The notes under the pieces: model-generated | The model's database searches: none | Seen by the model: the letters and a program-made list of their open reading frames with translations, nothing else | Told to the model about the DNA's origin: nothing | Part shown: positions 17,786-24,988 of the stretch, piece after piece | Numbering within the stretch: position 1 is the first letter of the stretch | Layout of the letters: each line of letters starts with the position of its first letter | NCBI RefSeq assembly: GCF_014648275.1 | Contig: NZ_BMQU01000028.1 | Span: 1-43,077, forward strand | Origin: Pseudomonas laurentiana | GTDB taxonomy: Bacteria > Pseudomonadota > Gammaproteobacteria > Pseudomonadales > Pseudomonadaceae | Direction: 5' to 3' | Length of the DNA: 43,077 nucleotides | Made by a program: the position numbers and the translations under genes

Positions 17786-17819
17786 TTGGGCGACAGAAAA
17801 TCTTTTTGTCTAATGTTTT
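17786..17819 (+). promoter_or_regulatory. csiR promoter and second CsiR-type site
   Basis: Candidate -35 TTGGGC (17786-17791), 17-base spacer, -10 TCTAAT (17809-17814). The segment TTGT-N6-TTTT at 17806-17819 overlaps the -10 and matches the TTGTN6TTTT motif reported, as I recall, for E. coli CsiR; the palindrome on the glaH side reads ATGT-N6-TTTT. This arrangement suggests autorepression. Confidence 0.55.
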
Positions 17820-17873
17820 TCCGCTGGAAGCGGTTTGGGTATGATTGATTTTTTTGAGTTCAGGAGCAGTACC

Positions 17874-18590
17874 TTGGAAAGCCTCGCCCCCAGGCATAAC
17901 TCTGCATTCAGTGGGTACGAGCGGCTTAAGCACGACATCATTCGCGGCGTATTCAAGCCGGGTGAAAAGCTGCTCATGAGCGGGCTCAAGGAGCGCTACG
18001 ACCTGGGCGTCGGCCCGCTACGCGAAGCGCTGTCGCAGCTCGTAGCAGAGCATCTGGTGGTGGTCATCAGCCAGAAGGGCTATCGGGTTGCGTCCATGTC
18101 GCTGCAAGAGCTTCAGGATATTTATGATGCTCGCGCGAACCTTGAAGCCATGATCGTGGGGCTCGCCATCGAGCGCGGCGATGATGCGTGGGAAGCGCAG
18201 GTCGTGGCCCAGTCCCATACCTTGTCCAAAGTGATGGATGTACAAACCCGCGAAAAAGTCCTCGATGTCTGGGACATGCGGCACAAGGCTTTTCATAGCG
18301 CCATCGCCGCAGGCTGCGGTTCCAAGCACTTGCTGCAGGTGCGCACCTACCTGTTCGATCAGGCAGAGCGCTACCGCCATCTGTGGTTGACCCAGACGGT
18401 GTTCTCGGAGGAGGCGTTGGAGATCAAGCGCAAGGAGCATGCTGCGCTGGTCGAAGCGATCCTGGCGCGTGACACGGAGCGCGCCACGACCATGATGCGT
18501 CATCACCTCATGTCGCCCGTGCCGATCATTCTTGAAGTGATGCAGCGTGAGGGATTGGGCAAGGCCGTATCGCTTGCCCCGGTTTCCTGA
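17874..18590 (+). CDS. csiR: GntR/FCD-family repressor CsiR
   Basis: 238-residue regulator with an N-terminal winged helix (SGYERLKHDIIRGVFKPGEKLLMSGLKERY, then GVGPLREALSQL) and a C-terminal FCD ligand domain (LQDIYDARANLEAMIVGLAIERG, then HKAFHSAIAAGCGS). It closely follows E. coli CsiR in the parts I can recall, including KGYRVASMS. In that system glutarate relieves repression of csiD. The TTG start is chosen because AGGAG lies seven bases upstream and the resulting N-terminus matches family length; an ATG at 17841 is the alternative. It is divergent from glaH and probably controls that operon, itself and possibly the chemoreceptor gene. Confidence 0.9.
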   Translation: MESLAPRHNSAFSGYERLKHDIIRGVFKPGEKLLMSGLKERYDLGVGPLREALSQLVAEHLVVVISQKGYRVASMSLQELQDIYDARANLEAMIVGLAIERGDDAWEAQVVAQSHTLSKVMDVQTREKVLDVWDMRHKAFHSAIAAGCGSKHLLQVRTYLFDQAERYRHLWLTQTVFSEEALEIKRKEHAALVEAILARDTERATTMMRHHLMSPVPIILEVMQREGLGKAVSLAPVS

Positions 18591-18610
18591 CGCGTTCGGA
18601 CAGTGATGCA

Positions 18611-18630
18611 GGGGCGCACAGGCGCCCCTT
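18611..18630 (+). terminator. Hairpin terminator between csiR and the chemoreceptor gene
   Basis: GGGGCGC, loop ACAG, GCGCCCC, then TTTCG. It lies between two convergent genes whose stops are only 44 bases apart. The short T-run favours csiR, but the stem could serve both directions. Confidence 0.7.
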
Positions 18631-18634
18631 TCGA

Positions 18635-20527
18635 TCAGATACGGAAGCTGTCCACCAGGCTCTTCAGGCGTTCGGCCTGTTCGTCGAGTGCAGTGCAGGC
18701 TTTCAACGTTGCATTGAGGTTGGCCACACCTTGCTGGTTGAGGCTGTTGATCTCGATGATGTCGACATTGAGTGACTCAATCACCGAGGTCTGTTCCTCT
18801 GTAGCGGCCGCGACAGACTGGTTCATTCCATCGATTTCCACGATGCGACCCGTCACGCCATTCAGGTGTTCGCCGGCCTGATTGGCAATCGACACGCTTT
18901 CCTCGCTGTGTTGCTGGCTTTCGGTCATGGTGGCCACGGCCTCACGCGCACCGACCTGCAACTCTTGAATCATCGTCTGGATTTCCTGCGCGGACTCCTG
19001 GGTGCGATGCGCCAGGCTGCGCACTTCGTCAGCGACCACGGCAAAGCCTCGACCTGCCTCGCCCGCCCGTGCAGCTTCGATGGCCGCGTTGAGTGCGAGC
19101 AAATTGGTTTGCTCGGAAATGCCCTTGATTACCTCAAGGATTCGGCCGATGTCGACAGTGCGGTTGTTCAGGGTCTCGATGTTGAGGCACGAGGTACTGA
19201 TCTTCGAGGACAACTCGCTCATGGCCTTGAGGGTTCGGGCCACGACCTGTCCACCGTCTTCCGCTTGCAGGCTGGCGCCCGACGCCTGGCGTGAGGCATC
19301 CGCAGCGTTGCGCGCAATTTCCTGGGCCGCGGCGCCCAGTTCGTTGATGGCCGCGGCGACACTGTTGGTGCGTTGGCTTTGTTCGTCGGAACTGGCCATC
19401 GACGATTCTGACGATCGGATCACTTGCTTGACGACATTGTTGACCTGCGCCGTGGTAGACGCCACTTCGCGGATAGACCCATGGATGCGTTCAACGAAGC
19501 GGTTGAAGGCGATGGCCAGTTGGCCAAACTCATCGCGCGATTGCACGTCGATACGCCGGGTCAGGTCGCCTTCGCCTTCAGCAATGTTCTCCATTGCCCG
19601 GGAAAGGTTGTTCAGGGGTTTCATCAGGATCTGGATCAGCATGCCGAGCAAGGCAATGATCACCACGACGGCGATGATGCTGGCAATCAGCGCACTGGCG
19701 CGAAACTCTCGCTGTTGGCTGTAAGCCATGTCTTTGTCGATTGACAGGCCAATGTACCAATCGACCGAGGGCAGGCCCTTGATCGGTGTGAAGCTGACGA
19801 TTCGGGGTTTGCCATTCTCTTCAGCTTCGGCGAATCGCTGGTCGATTCCCGGGGTATGGTTCGGGTACAGATCCTTCAGGGATTTCATGACCAGTTTGCG
19901 GTCCTGATGGACGAGAATTGTACCGTCCCTGCTGACCAGGAAGGCGTAGCCGGTGCCATTGAAGTCGAGGGCATTGATCATCTCCGTCATGGTCTTCAGG
20001 CTGAGGTCAACACCTGCGATGCCGGCCAGGCTCCCGGCGTGCCGCACCGGTGCGGTAATCGACATGACCAGCTCATTGCTCACCAGATCCATGTAGGGGT
20101 TGGTCAGAATGGCCTGGCCAGCAGTCTCGGCCTCCTTGTACCAAGGGCGGACCCGTGGATCGTAGTCTTTGCCCAGGTCCGTCGGCTTGTTGGCCATGAA
20201 ACGGCCATCTGCCTGGGTGCCGATATAGGCCAGTTCGAATGCCTGACGAATGGCTTTCAACGACATTGCGGCCATGATTGAGTCATCACTCAGGTCGCGC
20301 TCGATGCTTTGCTGCATCGACTCAAGCAGGGCGACGCGCCCGGAGAGCCAGCTCTGGATGTTCTGTGCGGTGAGCGTTCCATTGTTTTGCAGATCGCCAC
20401 GCAGTTCGTTCTCGATGTAGGCGCCTTGGCGAACATCGTTGTAAACCGAGAACAGCGAGAGAATGGCGATCACCACCAATGAGGCGGCGATCAGGATCTT
20501 GTGGCTGAATTTCAGGTTTTGCAGCAC
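18635..20527 (-). CDS. PctA/McpG-type methyl-accepting chemoreceptor
   Basis: 630-residue chemoreceptor: transmembrane segment at about 9-30, periplasmic double-CACHE ligand domain to about 280, second transmembrane segment, HAMP, then a cytoplasmic signalling domain with the hairpin tip [20 protein letters not shown]. The distal pocket carries the amino-acid signature seen in PctA-type receptors (Arg125/127, Trp129, Tyr130, Tyr145, Asp174). The start is GTG, giving [12 protein letters not shown], the PctA-family N-terminus. An upstream ATG at 20656 would add 43 residues without a ribosome-binding site. Ligands may be amino acids, GABA or related omega-amino acids. The gene shares a promoter element with glaH, which points to a metabolite of that operon. 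Confidence 0.93.
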   Translation of the reverse strand: MLQNLKFSHKILIAASLVVIAILSLFSVYNDVRQGAYIENELRGDLQNNGTLTAQNIQSWLSGRVALLESMQQSIERDLSDDSIMAAMSLKAIRQAFELAYIGTQADGRFMANKPTDLGKDYDPRVRPWYKEAETAGQAILTNPYMDLVSNELVMSITAPVRHAGSLAGIAGVDLSLKTMTEMINALDFNGTGYAFLVSRDGTILVHQDRKLVMKSLKDLYPNHTPGIDQRFAEAEENGKPRIVSFTPIKGLPSVDWYIGLSIDKDMAYSQQREFRASALIASIIAVVVIIALLGMLIQILMKPLNNLSRAMENIAEGEGDLTRRIDVQSRDEFGQLAIAFNRFVERIHGSIREVASTTAQVNNVVKQVIRSSESSMASSDEQSQRTNSVAAAINELGAAAQEIARNAADASRQASGASLQAEDGGQVVARTLKAMSELSSKISTSCLNIETLNNRTVDIGRILEVIKGISEQTNLLALNAAIEAARAGEAGRGFAVVADEVRSLAHRTQESAQEIQTMIQELQVGAREAVATMTESQQHSEESVSIANQAGEHLNGVTGRIVEIDGMNQSVAAATEEQTSVIESLNVDIIEINSLNQQGVANLNATLKACTALDEQAERLKSLVDSFRI

Positions 20528-20532
20528 GGCGT

Positions 20533-20547
20533 TTAGTCTCCGACTAA
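20533..20547 (-). promoter_or_regulatory. Small hairpin overlapping the chemoreceptor ribosome-binding site
   Basis: On the minus strand TTAGTC-GGA-GACTAA forms a 6-bp hairpin whose loop holds the GGA of the GGAG ribosome-binding site, some ten bases before the GTG start. A GGA presented in a short hairpin loop is also the classical CsrA/RsmA target, so translational control is possible. Confidence 0.45.
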
Positions 20548-20695
20548 GACCCTGATGGTGTGAAGTGCACGCAGCGAGGCTTTTTATAATGTGTAACCTG
20601 CCGACGCTCTGGCGAGACAGGCGTGCCACCTTGTGTGGCTGGCAGGACGTGGACATGGCGGCGACAGATCAGTAAGCCAGGTCGCCAAGCGGTTA

Positions 20696-20731
20696 AAAGT
20701 ATCGCTAAAAATTAAAAATATCTACGTTTTT
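20696..20731 (-). promoter_or_regulatory. Chemoreceptor promoter, near copy of the glaH promoter
   Basis: On the minus strand: -35 TAGATA (20724-20719), 17-base spacer, -10 TACTTT (20701-20696). The 32 bases 20700-20731 match 17750-17781 at 29 positions, with the same orientation to the gene. The palindrome is weaker here (three of eight arm pairs or fewer changed). The predicted leader before the GTG start is about 160 bases. Confidence 0.65.
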
Positions 20732-20744
20732 GATGGATGAAGAT

Positions 20745-20904
20745 GGCACTGTGCCGCAATTTTGTTGGCACGCAGGGACAAGCACTGTGCGAGTGCTGGG
20801 TGGATACTCTTCCCGTCACTTGGGAGAGGTCCCTCGGTGGCTACGGCACTTTCTTCATAATGCGCTATGGTTAGCCGCCAGCTTGATCGCTGGCGGCTTT
20901 TTTT
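20745..20904 (+). ncRNA. Candidate structured small RNA with intrinsic terminator
   Basis: A three-way junction can be drawn: outer stem GGGAC (20775-20779) with GTCCC (20829-20833), hairpin AGCACT/AGTGCT (20781-20797, loop GTGCG) and hairpin CTCT-T-CCC/GGGAGAG (20807-20828), the last stacking directly on the outer stem. About 40 bases later comes a terminator. No open reading frame with a ribosome-binding site is present on this strand, and the next plus-strand gene starts over 1.2 kb away. The fold does not match a riboswitch or Pseudomonas sRNA I can recall. Start and promoter are not established. Confidence 0.45.
20874..20904 (+). terminator. Strong orphan intrinsic terminator
   Basis: GCCGCCAGC, loop TTGATC, GCTGGCGGC, then seven T. 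It is a perfect 9-bp stem with a U-run on the plus strand, where no protein gene ends. This is the main evidence for a non-coding transcript just upstream. Confidence 0.9.
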
Positions 20905-21014
20905 ATGAGGGTGTCAGGTGCCGGGACGGCCGATGCAGGTCGCTTGTGCAGGCGAGTGCCTCCGCTTACCGTCTCGGCATCGGAAGTGGACTCAACGGAT
21001 GGGTTATCAGCGTT

Positions 21015-21629
21015 TCAGCGAAGCACGGCCAGTTTGATGCCAAATCCCAACAGGCATGCACCTGCCAGTTTTTCCAGTGCCGTGGATACCTTCGGGCTTG
21101 CCCGCAAGCGCTCGGCCAGAAAGTGAGTGAGCAGCACCGCTATCAGGCCATACAGAAACGTGAGCACGGCGATTGTTACGGCCATGAAGGCAAACGTCAC
21201 CAGCCCTTGGTGGCGCACCGGATCGACGAACAATGGAAAAAACGCCATGTAGAAGACGATGGCCTTGGGGTTGAGCAACGTGATCATCAGGGTTTGGCGC
21301 AGGTAACTGTTGGGCTTCATCTGTCGCAGAGGGGCTGTGCCCGGTTTTGCCAGCAGCATCCGCGCGCCCAGCCAGGCCAGGTAGGCTGCACCGAGCCATT
21401 GCACCAGATGGAAGGCCGCCGGGTAGGTGTTCAGCAGTGCCGCAACGCCAGCGACTGCCAGCCACAACAACACCTGGTCACCGAAAATGACGCCGAAAGT
21501 GGCCGCGAGCCCGCCTTTTATCCCACCCTTGCCGGTCGATGTGATCAAGGCGAAATTTCCGGGGCCTGGGATGGCCAGCAGGATGATGAAGGCGATGACA
21601 AAAGCGCTGTAGTCCGTTACGCCAAGCAT
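21015..21629 (-). CDS. LysE/RhtB-family amino acid exporter
   Basis: 204-residue inner-membrane protein with six hydrophobic segments. It carries the LysE-family opening AFIILLAIPGPGNFALITSTGKGG (the PGPN/PGPG helix-1 motif) and the ITLLNPKAIVFYMAFFPLFV signature of the fourth segment. Members export amino acids such as lysine, threonine or homoserine lactone. GGAGAA precedes the ATG. It stands alone on the minus strand with no operon partner, so the substrate is not indicated. It has no obvious link to the glutarate operon. Confidence 0.9.
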   Translation of the reverse strand: MLGVTDYSAFVIAFIILLAIPGPGNFALITSTGKGGIKGGLAATFGVIFGDQVLLWLAVAGVAALLNTYPAAFHLVQWLGAAYLAWLGARMLLAKPGTAPLRQMKPNSYLRQTLMITLLNPKAIVFYMAFFPLFVDPVRHQGLVTFAFMAVTIAVLTFLYGLIAVLLTHFLAERLRASPKVSTALEKLAGACLLGFGIKLAVLR

Positions 21630-21697
21630 GGAGTTCTCCGTGGGTGTCTGCAGGCATGCGCCATGTTTGATTCAAAAAATGATGACTGTCGAGTCGT

Positions 21698-21925
21698 TTA
21701 CTCAGGTTTGCCCCGCACGATTCGGCCTTCCTTGATCTCGTCTGCGTAGGCCTTCAGCTTGTCGGAGTCCTTGTACAGGCGGTTCATCAAGTGGAGGACT
21801 GCCACCACATCGACATCTTTGATCCGCTCGGCAAGCTTGCTGATTTCCCCTGCGGTTCGCTCCAGATTTGACGCAACCGCTTTCAGGTCGCGCTTCATTT
21901 CGCTGGTTGATTTCCTGGTGCCCAT
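21698..21925 (-). CDS. Small hypothetical helical protein
   Basis: 75 residues, highly charged (many Lys, Glu, Asp), with heptad-like hydrophobics through LKAVASNLERTAGEISKLAERI, suggesting a coiled coil or helical bundle. No signal peptide or membrane segment. GAGAGG lies upstream of the ATG. The family was not recognised and the neighbours do not suggest a role. Confidence 0.65.
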   Translation of the reverse strand: MGTRKSTSEMKRDLKAVASNLERTAGEISKLAERIKDVDVVAVLHLMNRLYKDSDKLKAYADEIKEGRIVRGKPE

Positions 21926-22174
21926 TCTTACCTCTCAAAACGTCGTCAGGCGCTGTTACCTGACGCTGGTTGGCAACGTGGTGCCGCCGGTCAGGATACT
22001 CAGTCAGGTTTGAATTTTCATCTTCACGTTTACATCCCTGGTTATGGTCGACCTGATTCCAGTCGTGCAGTTGCGCGCCGCTCATGAGGGCATTCCGGTT
22101 TCTGATTGTTGGCCCGTCCCTTGCTCAAGACCTTTCTGCGGTTCTTACATCAGTGCGTCAAAGTGGAGGTTCAT

Positions 22175-22720
22175 ATGCGTATCTCTAGGTCTGTTTTGGC
22201 TCTGGCGATTGGCGCTGTTCTGTCCGCGTCAACCGTGTTCATACCTGACACAGTCGCCGGGTTTTCATCGGTGTACGCCAAGGAAGGTGGTGGTGGTGGT
22301 GGTGGTGGTGGTGGTGGTGGTGGTCACGGTGGCGGCAGTGGTGGCGGTGGCGGTGGAGGTGGTCATGGCGGCGGTAGCGGCGGTGGCGGTGGTCATGGTG
22401 GGGGAAGTGGTAGTGGCGGCGGTCACGGCAGTGGTGGCAGTGGTGGCAGCGGCAGTGGTCATGGTGGCGAAGGCAGTAGCCACGGCGGTGACGGCGCCTC
22501 GGGGCATTCGTCGTCCTCATCCTCCGGGCGCTCGGGCACTCACTCCGAACCCGGTGATGATCACGGCGTACACAGCGCAAATGAACCAGGCGACGATCAT
22601 GGGGTGCATAGTGCAGGTGAACCCGGTGATGACCATGGCATGCACAGTGGCAACGAGCCTGGCGATGACAACGGCGCCCACCGAGGGGCCGAGCCCGGTG
22701 ATGACAGGGGAGGGGCGTGA
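22175..22720 (+). CDS. Secreted Gly/His-rich protein with EPGDD tandem repeats
   Basis: 181 residues: a signal peptide (MRISRSVLALAIGAVLSAS, cleavage probably near residue 25-35), a long glycine tract with interspersed His and Ser (about residues 37-105), a Ser-rich linker, then four 12-residue EPGDD(H/N)G repeats and a partial fifth ending EPGDDRGGA. A perfect GGAGGT ribosome-binding site sets the start; a longer reading has none. The Gly part is encoded partly by 13 consecutive GGT codons. His and Asp residues in a flexible chain suggest metal or mineral binding at the surface, but no function is recognised. Confidence 0.78.
   Translation: MRISRSVLALAIGAVLSASTVFIPDTVAGFSSVYAKEGGGGGGGGGGGGGHGGGSGGGGGGGGHGGGSGGGGGHGGGSGSGGGHGSGGSGGSGSGHGGEGSSHGGDGASGHSSSSSSGRSGTHSEPGDDHGVHSANEPGDDHGVHSAGEPGDDHGMHSGNEPGDDNGAHRGAEPGDDRGGA
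22286..22324 (+). repeat. (GGT)13 microsatellite in the Gly-rich gene
   Basis: 39 bases of uninterrupted GGT in frame with glycine codons. Slippage in steps of three would change the glycine tract length without breaking the frame. Confidence 0.95.
22547..22720 (+). repeat. 36-bp coding tandem repeat
   Basis: Units begin at 22547, 22583, 22619, 22655 and 22691 (last one partial) and encode EPGDD plus a variable HG(V/M)HS tail. The DNA copies differ at third positions more than the protein copies do, so the peptide repeat looks selected rather than recently duplicated. Confidence 0.9.
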
Positions 22721-22880
22721 ACGCGCCCGCTGACTGACAGGTTGTACAGCCTTTGGGGGCTGGTTGGGATTGTGTGTTCGTCAGGCAACGTTTTGCACCC
22801 GCAAAAACACCATGCCCCCCATCAAGTTTCACCCATAAATGGGGGTATTTCCCCGCCATTGCGTTGATCGCCTGATGGGA

Positions 22881-23525
22881 TCAGCCCGTCGTCGAATCGT
22901 CCTTGGGGGTGGTAGGCAACGGTTTCAGATGAAACCGGCACACATTCGCGCCTCGAACCATGCACTCCAGGTGTTCAACCGTGCCGTGCCCCAAACTGCC
23001 GATCAATGCCAGGTCCAGTTCGCAGACTTCTGGATGGGCTGCGGCCAGGTGATGGAAGACACAGTTGTGCGCGACGATCTCTTTTTCGCCGCCGGAGCGG
23101 AAAAACACGTTGGCTTCATAGCCGGCGTTGTTCATGTGGTCGACGATTCTTTCTTCTTCAATCGCCTGTTGCTCAAGGTCGGCTGCCATCTTGCTGCCGA
23201 GCGTGCGCATCAGGGTGAGCAGGCCGTCATGGCCGAGTAGCTTGGCCACCTCACCAATGACCAGATTGGCCAGCAGATGGTAGTGGCGGGGGAACAGCTC
23301 CTTGCCGCGGTCAGTCAGTTGGTGCAACTGCTCGGGCCGTCTACCGGTCGGTCGGGTTTGTCCGCGTGCGACCAAGCCATCGCGCTCCAGGCTGGCCAAG
23401 TGCTGACGCACAGCGGTTCGTGTGATCGTCAGGGCGTGTGCCAGTTCATCAATGCTCATGCCGGCCGGCTGGTAGAGCAGGGCGCTGAGCAGGTCCTGTT
23501 GGGTGCGGCCCAATCCTTGAAGCAT
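22881..23525 (-). CDS. HTH regulator of the COG2345/SufR-like type with four cysteines
   Basis: 214 residues. The N-terminus is a DeoR/ArsR-like winged helix (MSIDELAHALTITRTAVRQHLASLERDGLV) with a basic wing (TRPTGRRPE). The C-terminal half has Cys155, Cys168, Cys188 and Cys196 (spacings 12, 19 and 7) in a context (HNCVFHHLAAAHPEVC) like the iron-sulfur-binding region of SufR-type regulators. A redox- or iron-responsive regulator is therefore likely. It lies downstream of a gene for a small periplasmic protein on the same strand, separated by a perfect 12-bp hairpin. Target genes are unknown. Confidence 0.82.
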   Translation of the reverse strand: MLQGLGRTQQDLLSALLYQPAGMSIDELAHALTITRTAVRQHLASLERDGLVARGQTRPTGRRPEQLHQLTDRGKELFPRHYHLLANLVIGEVAKLLGHDGLLTLMRTLGSKMAADLEQQAIEEERIVDHMNNAGYEANVFFRSGGEKEIVAHNCVFHHLAAAHPEVCELDLALIGSLGHGTVEHLECMVRGANVCRFHLKPLPTTPKDDSTTG

Positions 23526-23550
23526 TTAGTTGACTCCCCACTTGATGAAT

Positions 23551-23581
23551 CCGCGCGAGGCGCGTGTGACGCCTCGCGCGG
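23551..23581 (-). other. 12-bp perfect hairpin between two minus-strand genes
   Basis: CCGCGCGAGGCG, loop CGTGTGA, CGCCTCGCGCGG, beginning five bases after the stop of the periplasmic protein gene. There is no U-run on the minus strand. It may be a factor-assisted terminator or mRNA-stabilising element ahead of the regulator gene. Confidence 0.65.
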
Positions 23582-23586
23582 CCTGC

Positions 23587-24234
23587 TCAGAACTTGTCTG
23601 GGAACTGTTTGACCAGTGCCGCGGTCAGGGTATCGGCCAATGTCAGGATATGTTCGCGCATCGCCATCCAGGTTTTGGCTTCGGCGGTGTAGTCCTTCAT
23701 GGCCAGTTGATCGATCTGCGCCACATGGTGGCCGCCGTGGGCGCTGAGCATGGCTACCAACGATGCTTCAGGCAGGTTGGGGTTGGCCTTGGCCAGAAAA
23801 GCCGCAATCGCTTTGGCATTGCTGGTCAGTTCCTTGACCGCCGTGTCCTTGCCCGCAGCATTCTTGCTGACTGCTGCGTCACTGTAGTGTTTCACTGCTC
23901 CCCAGTGCCCTGCCAGCAGTTTGAGTAGCTGATCGGCGGCAGGTTGGCCGTAGAGCGGTGCCAGGCTGTTAGCGATACGTGTGGCGTTTGCGACGACTTC
24001 TGTGCTGGCAACGGTGGCTTGTTTGCTGTCACCGGCCTGGTTGGCAATCGCGTAGTTTCTGATCCAGAAGATATGTTCGACCCACAAGTCCCTTAGCGCC
24101 AGGCGTGTGCTGAGCGCCGCGGGCTCGGTGGCAACAGGTTTTGCTGTGGGGGCGGCAGGTTCGCCGTATGACGCACTCCAGGCGGGTTGTACGCACAGAG
24201 CGAGCAACAGCATTGCCAGAATCTTGATGTTCAT
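23587..24234 (-). CDS. Periplasmic helical protein of unknown function
   Basis: 215 residues with a clear signal peptide (MNIKILAMLLLALCVQPAWSA). The mature part is all-helical and carries LRDLWVEHIFWIRNYAIA near its start, a Trp-Glu-His-Trp-Arg pattern seen in small exported helical-bundle proteins. His residues also occur in GHWGAVKHYSD and SAHGGHHVAQID, which could be metal ligands. GAGGA precedes the ATG. It lies upstream of the four-cysteine regulator gene on the same strand, so it may be co-transcribed with it. The exact family is not recognised. Confidence 0.78.
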   Translation of the reverse strand: MNIKILAMLLLALCVQPAWSASYGEPAAPTAKPVATEPAALSTRLALRDLWVEHIFWIRNYAIANQAGDSKQATVASTEVVANATRIANSLAPLYGQPAADQLLKLLAGHWGAVKHYSDAAVSKNAAGKDTAVKELTSNAKAIAAFLAKANPNLPEASLVAMLSAHGGHHVAQIDQLAMKDYTAEAKTWMAMREHILTLADTLTAALVKQFPDKF

Positions 24235-24360
24235 GACGGAGTCCTCGTGGCATGGATGACCTTGCAATATCAATTAAAGCATAAAAATATGCCATTAATT
24301 GGTTGGAGGCATTTTCTTTTCATCGGGAGAGGATTTGCTGGGGAGGGGGTTGGCAGGCAT

Positions 24361-24383
24361 AAAAAAACCCGCACAGGGCGGGT
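24361..24383 (-). terminator. Second intrinsic terminator, minus strand
   Basis: On the minus strand ACCCGC, CCTGT loop, GCGGGT, followed by seven T. It lies about 80 bases beyond the terminator of the glycine-zipper gene, with no gene in between, so it is a backup terminator or the end of a short RNA. Confidence 0.75.
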
Positions 24384-24461
24384 CAAGGGAGATTCTGTAG
24401 GAGCGTTGCCAGAATAGGTGGGGCGACGTGAAGTGTTTGTGAAGAGCGTGTGGAGAAAATG

Positions 24462-24488
24462 CAAAACCCGGCCTGCGACCGGGTTTTG
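24462..24488 (-). terminator. Intrinsic terminator after the glycine-zipper gene
   Basis: CAAAACCCGG and CCGGGTTTTG pair around a seven-base loop, giving a U-run on the minus strand inside the stem end. It lies 13 bases beyond the gene stop. Confidence 0.8.
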
Positions 24489-24500
24489 TGCAGCCAAGGG

Positions 24501-24917
24501 TCAATCGTGCTTGTGGTGACGCTTGTGCTTGTGTCGCTTGCCGCCAGAGTTGTTGTCGCCATCGTCACCCAGGTGGTTGCCCAGTGCGCCACCTGCTGCG
24601 CCGCCGAGGCCTGCACCGATTGTGGAGCCGGTGGAGCCGCCGATCTGGTGACCGATGATAGAGCCACCTGCGGAACCGAGCCCGCCACCCAGAGCGGCTT
24701 CGGTGCGGTTGCCCTTCTTGGCACCAACGGCGCTGCCAGCCGCGCCGCCGACACCGGCACCAATCGCTGCACCTGTGCTACCGCCGATTTGCTGGCCGAT
24801 AACATTACCCAAGGCGCCACCCAGGCCGCCGCCGACTGCGGCAGTACCATCGCCGGCAGCCAACGCGCATTGAGACAAGAGAAGACCCAGAGCAAGGGTA
24901 GGTACTGTAAAACGCAT
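24501..24917 (-). CDS. Exported glycine-zipper protein
   Basis: 138 residues: a signal peptide (MRFTVPTLALGLLLSQCALA), then a long Gly/Ala region of repeating GGxxG and GxxxG steps such as GGSTGAAIGAGVGGAAGSAVG and GGSTGSTIGAGLGGAAGGALG, and a basic His/Lys tail (GGKRHKHKRHHKHD). Glycine-zipper proteins of this kind associate with the outer membrane or periplasm; two zipper units of about 40 residues look duplicated. Function unknown. It is oriented with the small His/Asp-rich gene next upstream but is separated from it by 70 bases. Confidence 0.8.
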   Translation of the reverse strand: MRFTVPTLALGLLLSQCALAAGDGTAAVGGGLGGALGNVIGQQIGGSTGAAIGAGVGGAAGSAVGAKKGNRTEAALGGGLGSAGGSIIGHQIGGSTGSTIGAGLGGAAGGALGNHLGDDGDNNSGGKRHKHKRHHKHD

Positions 24918-24988
24918 GATATGAGCCTCAGAAAAGGGGGGCAGTGTTCAAGTAAGCAGTGAGTACGACAAACGTGTCAGCGAGGGCC

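Noticed and set aside
20730-21749. 339-codon plus-strand frame across the chemoreceptor upstream region and LysE gene
   Set aside because: It reads through a strong plus-strand terminator and runs antisense to a clear LysE-family gene. No ribosome-binding site or recognisable domain.
22286-22720. Tandem repeats as a possible CRISPR array
   Set aside because: The repeats are in-frame coding units (GGT codons and 36-bp EPGDD units) with no unique spacers and no cas genes.
22239-22859. Minus-strand frame encoding long His runs
   Set aside because: It is the complement of the GGT-rich glycine tract; the plus strand has the signal peptide and perfect ribosome-binding site.
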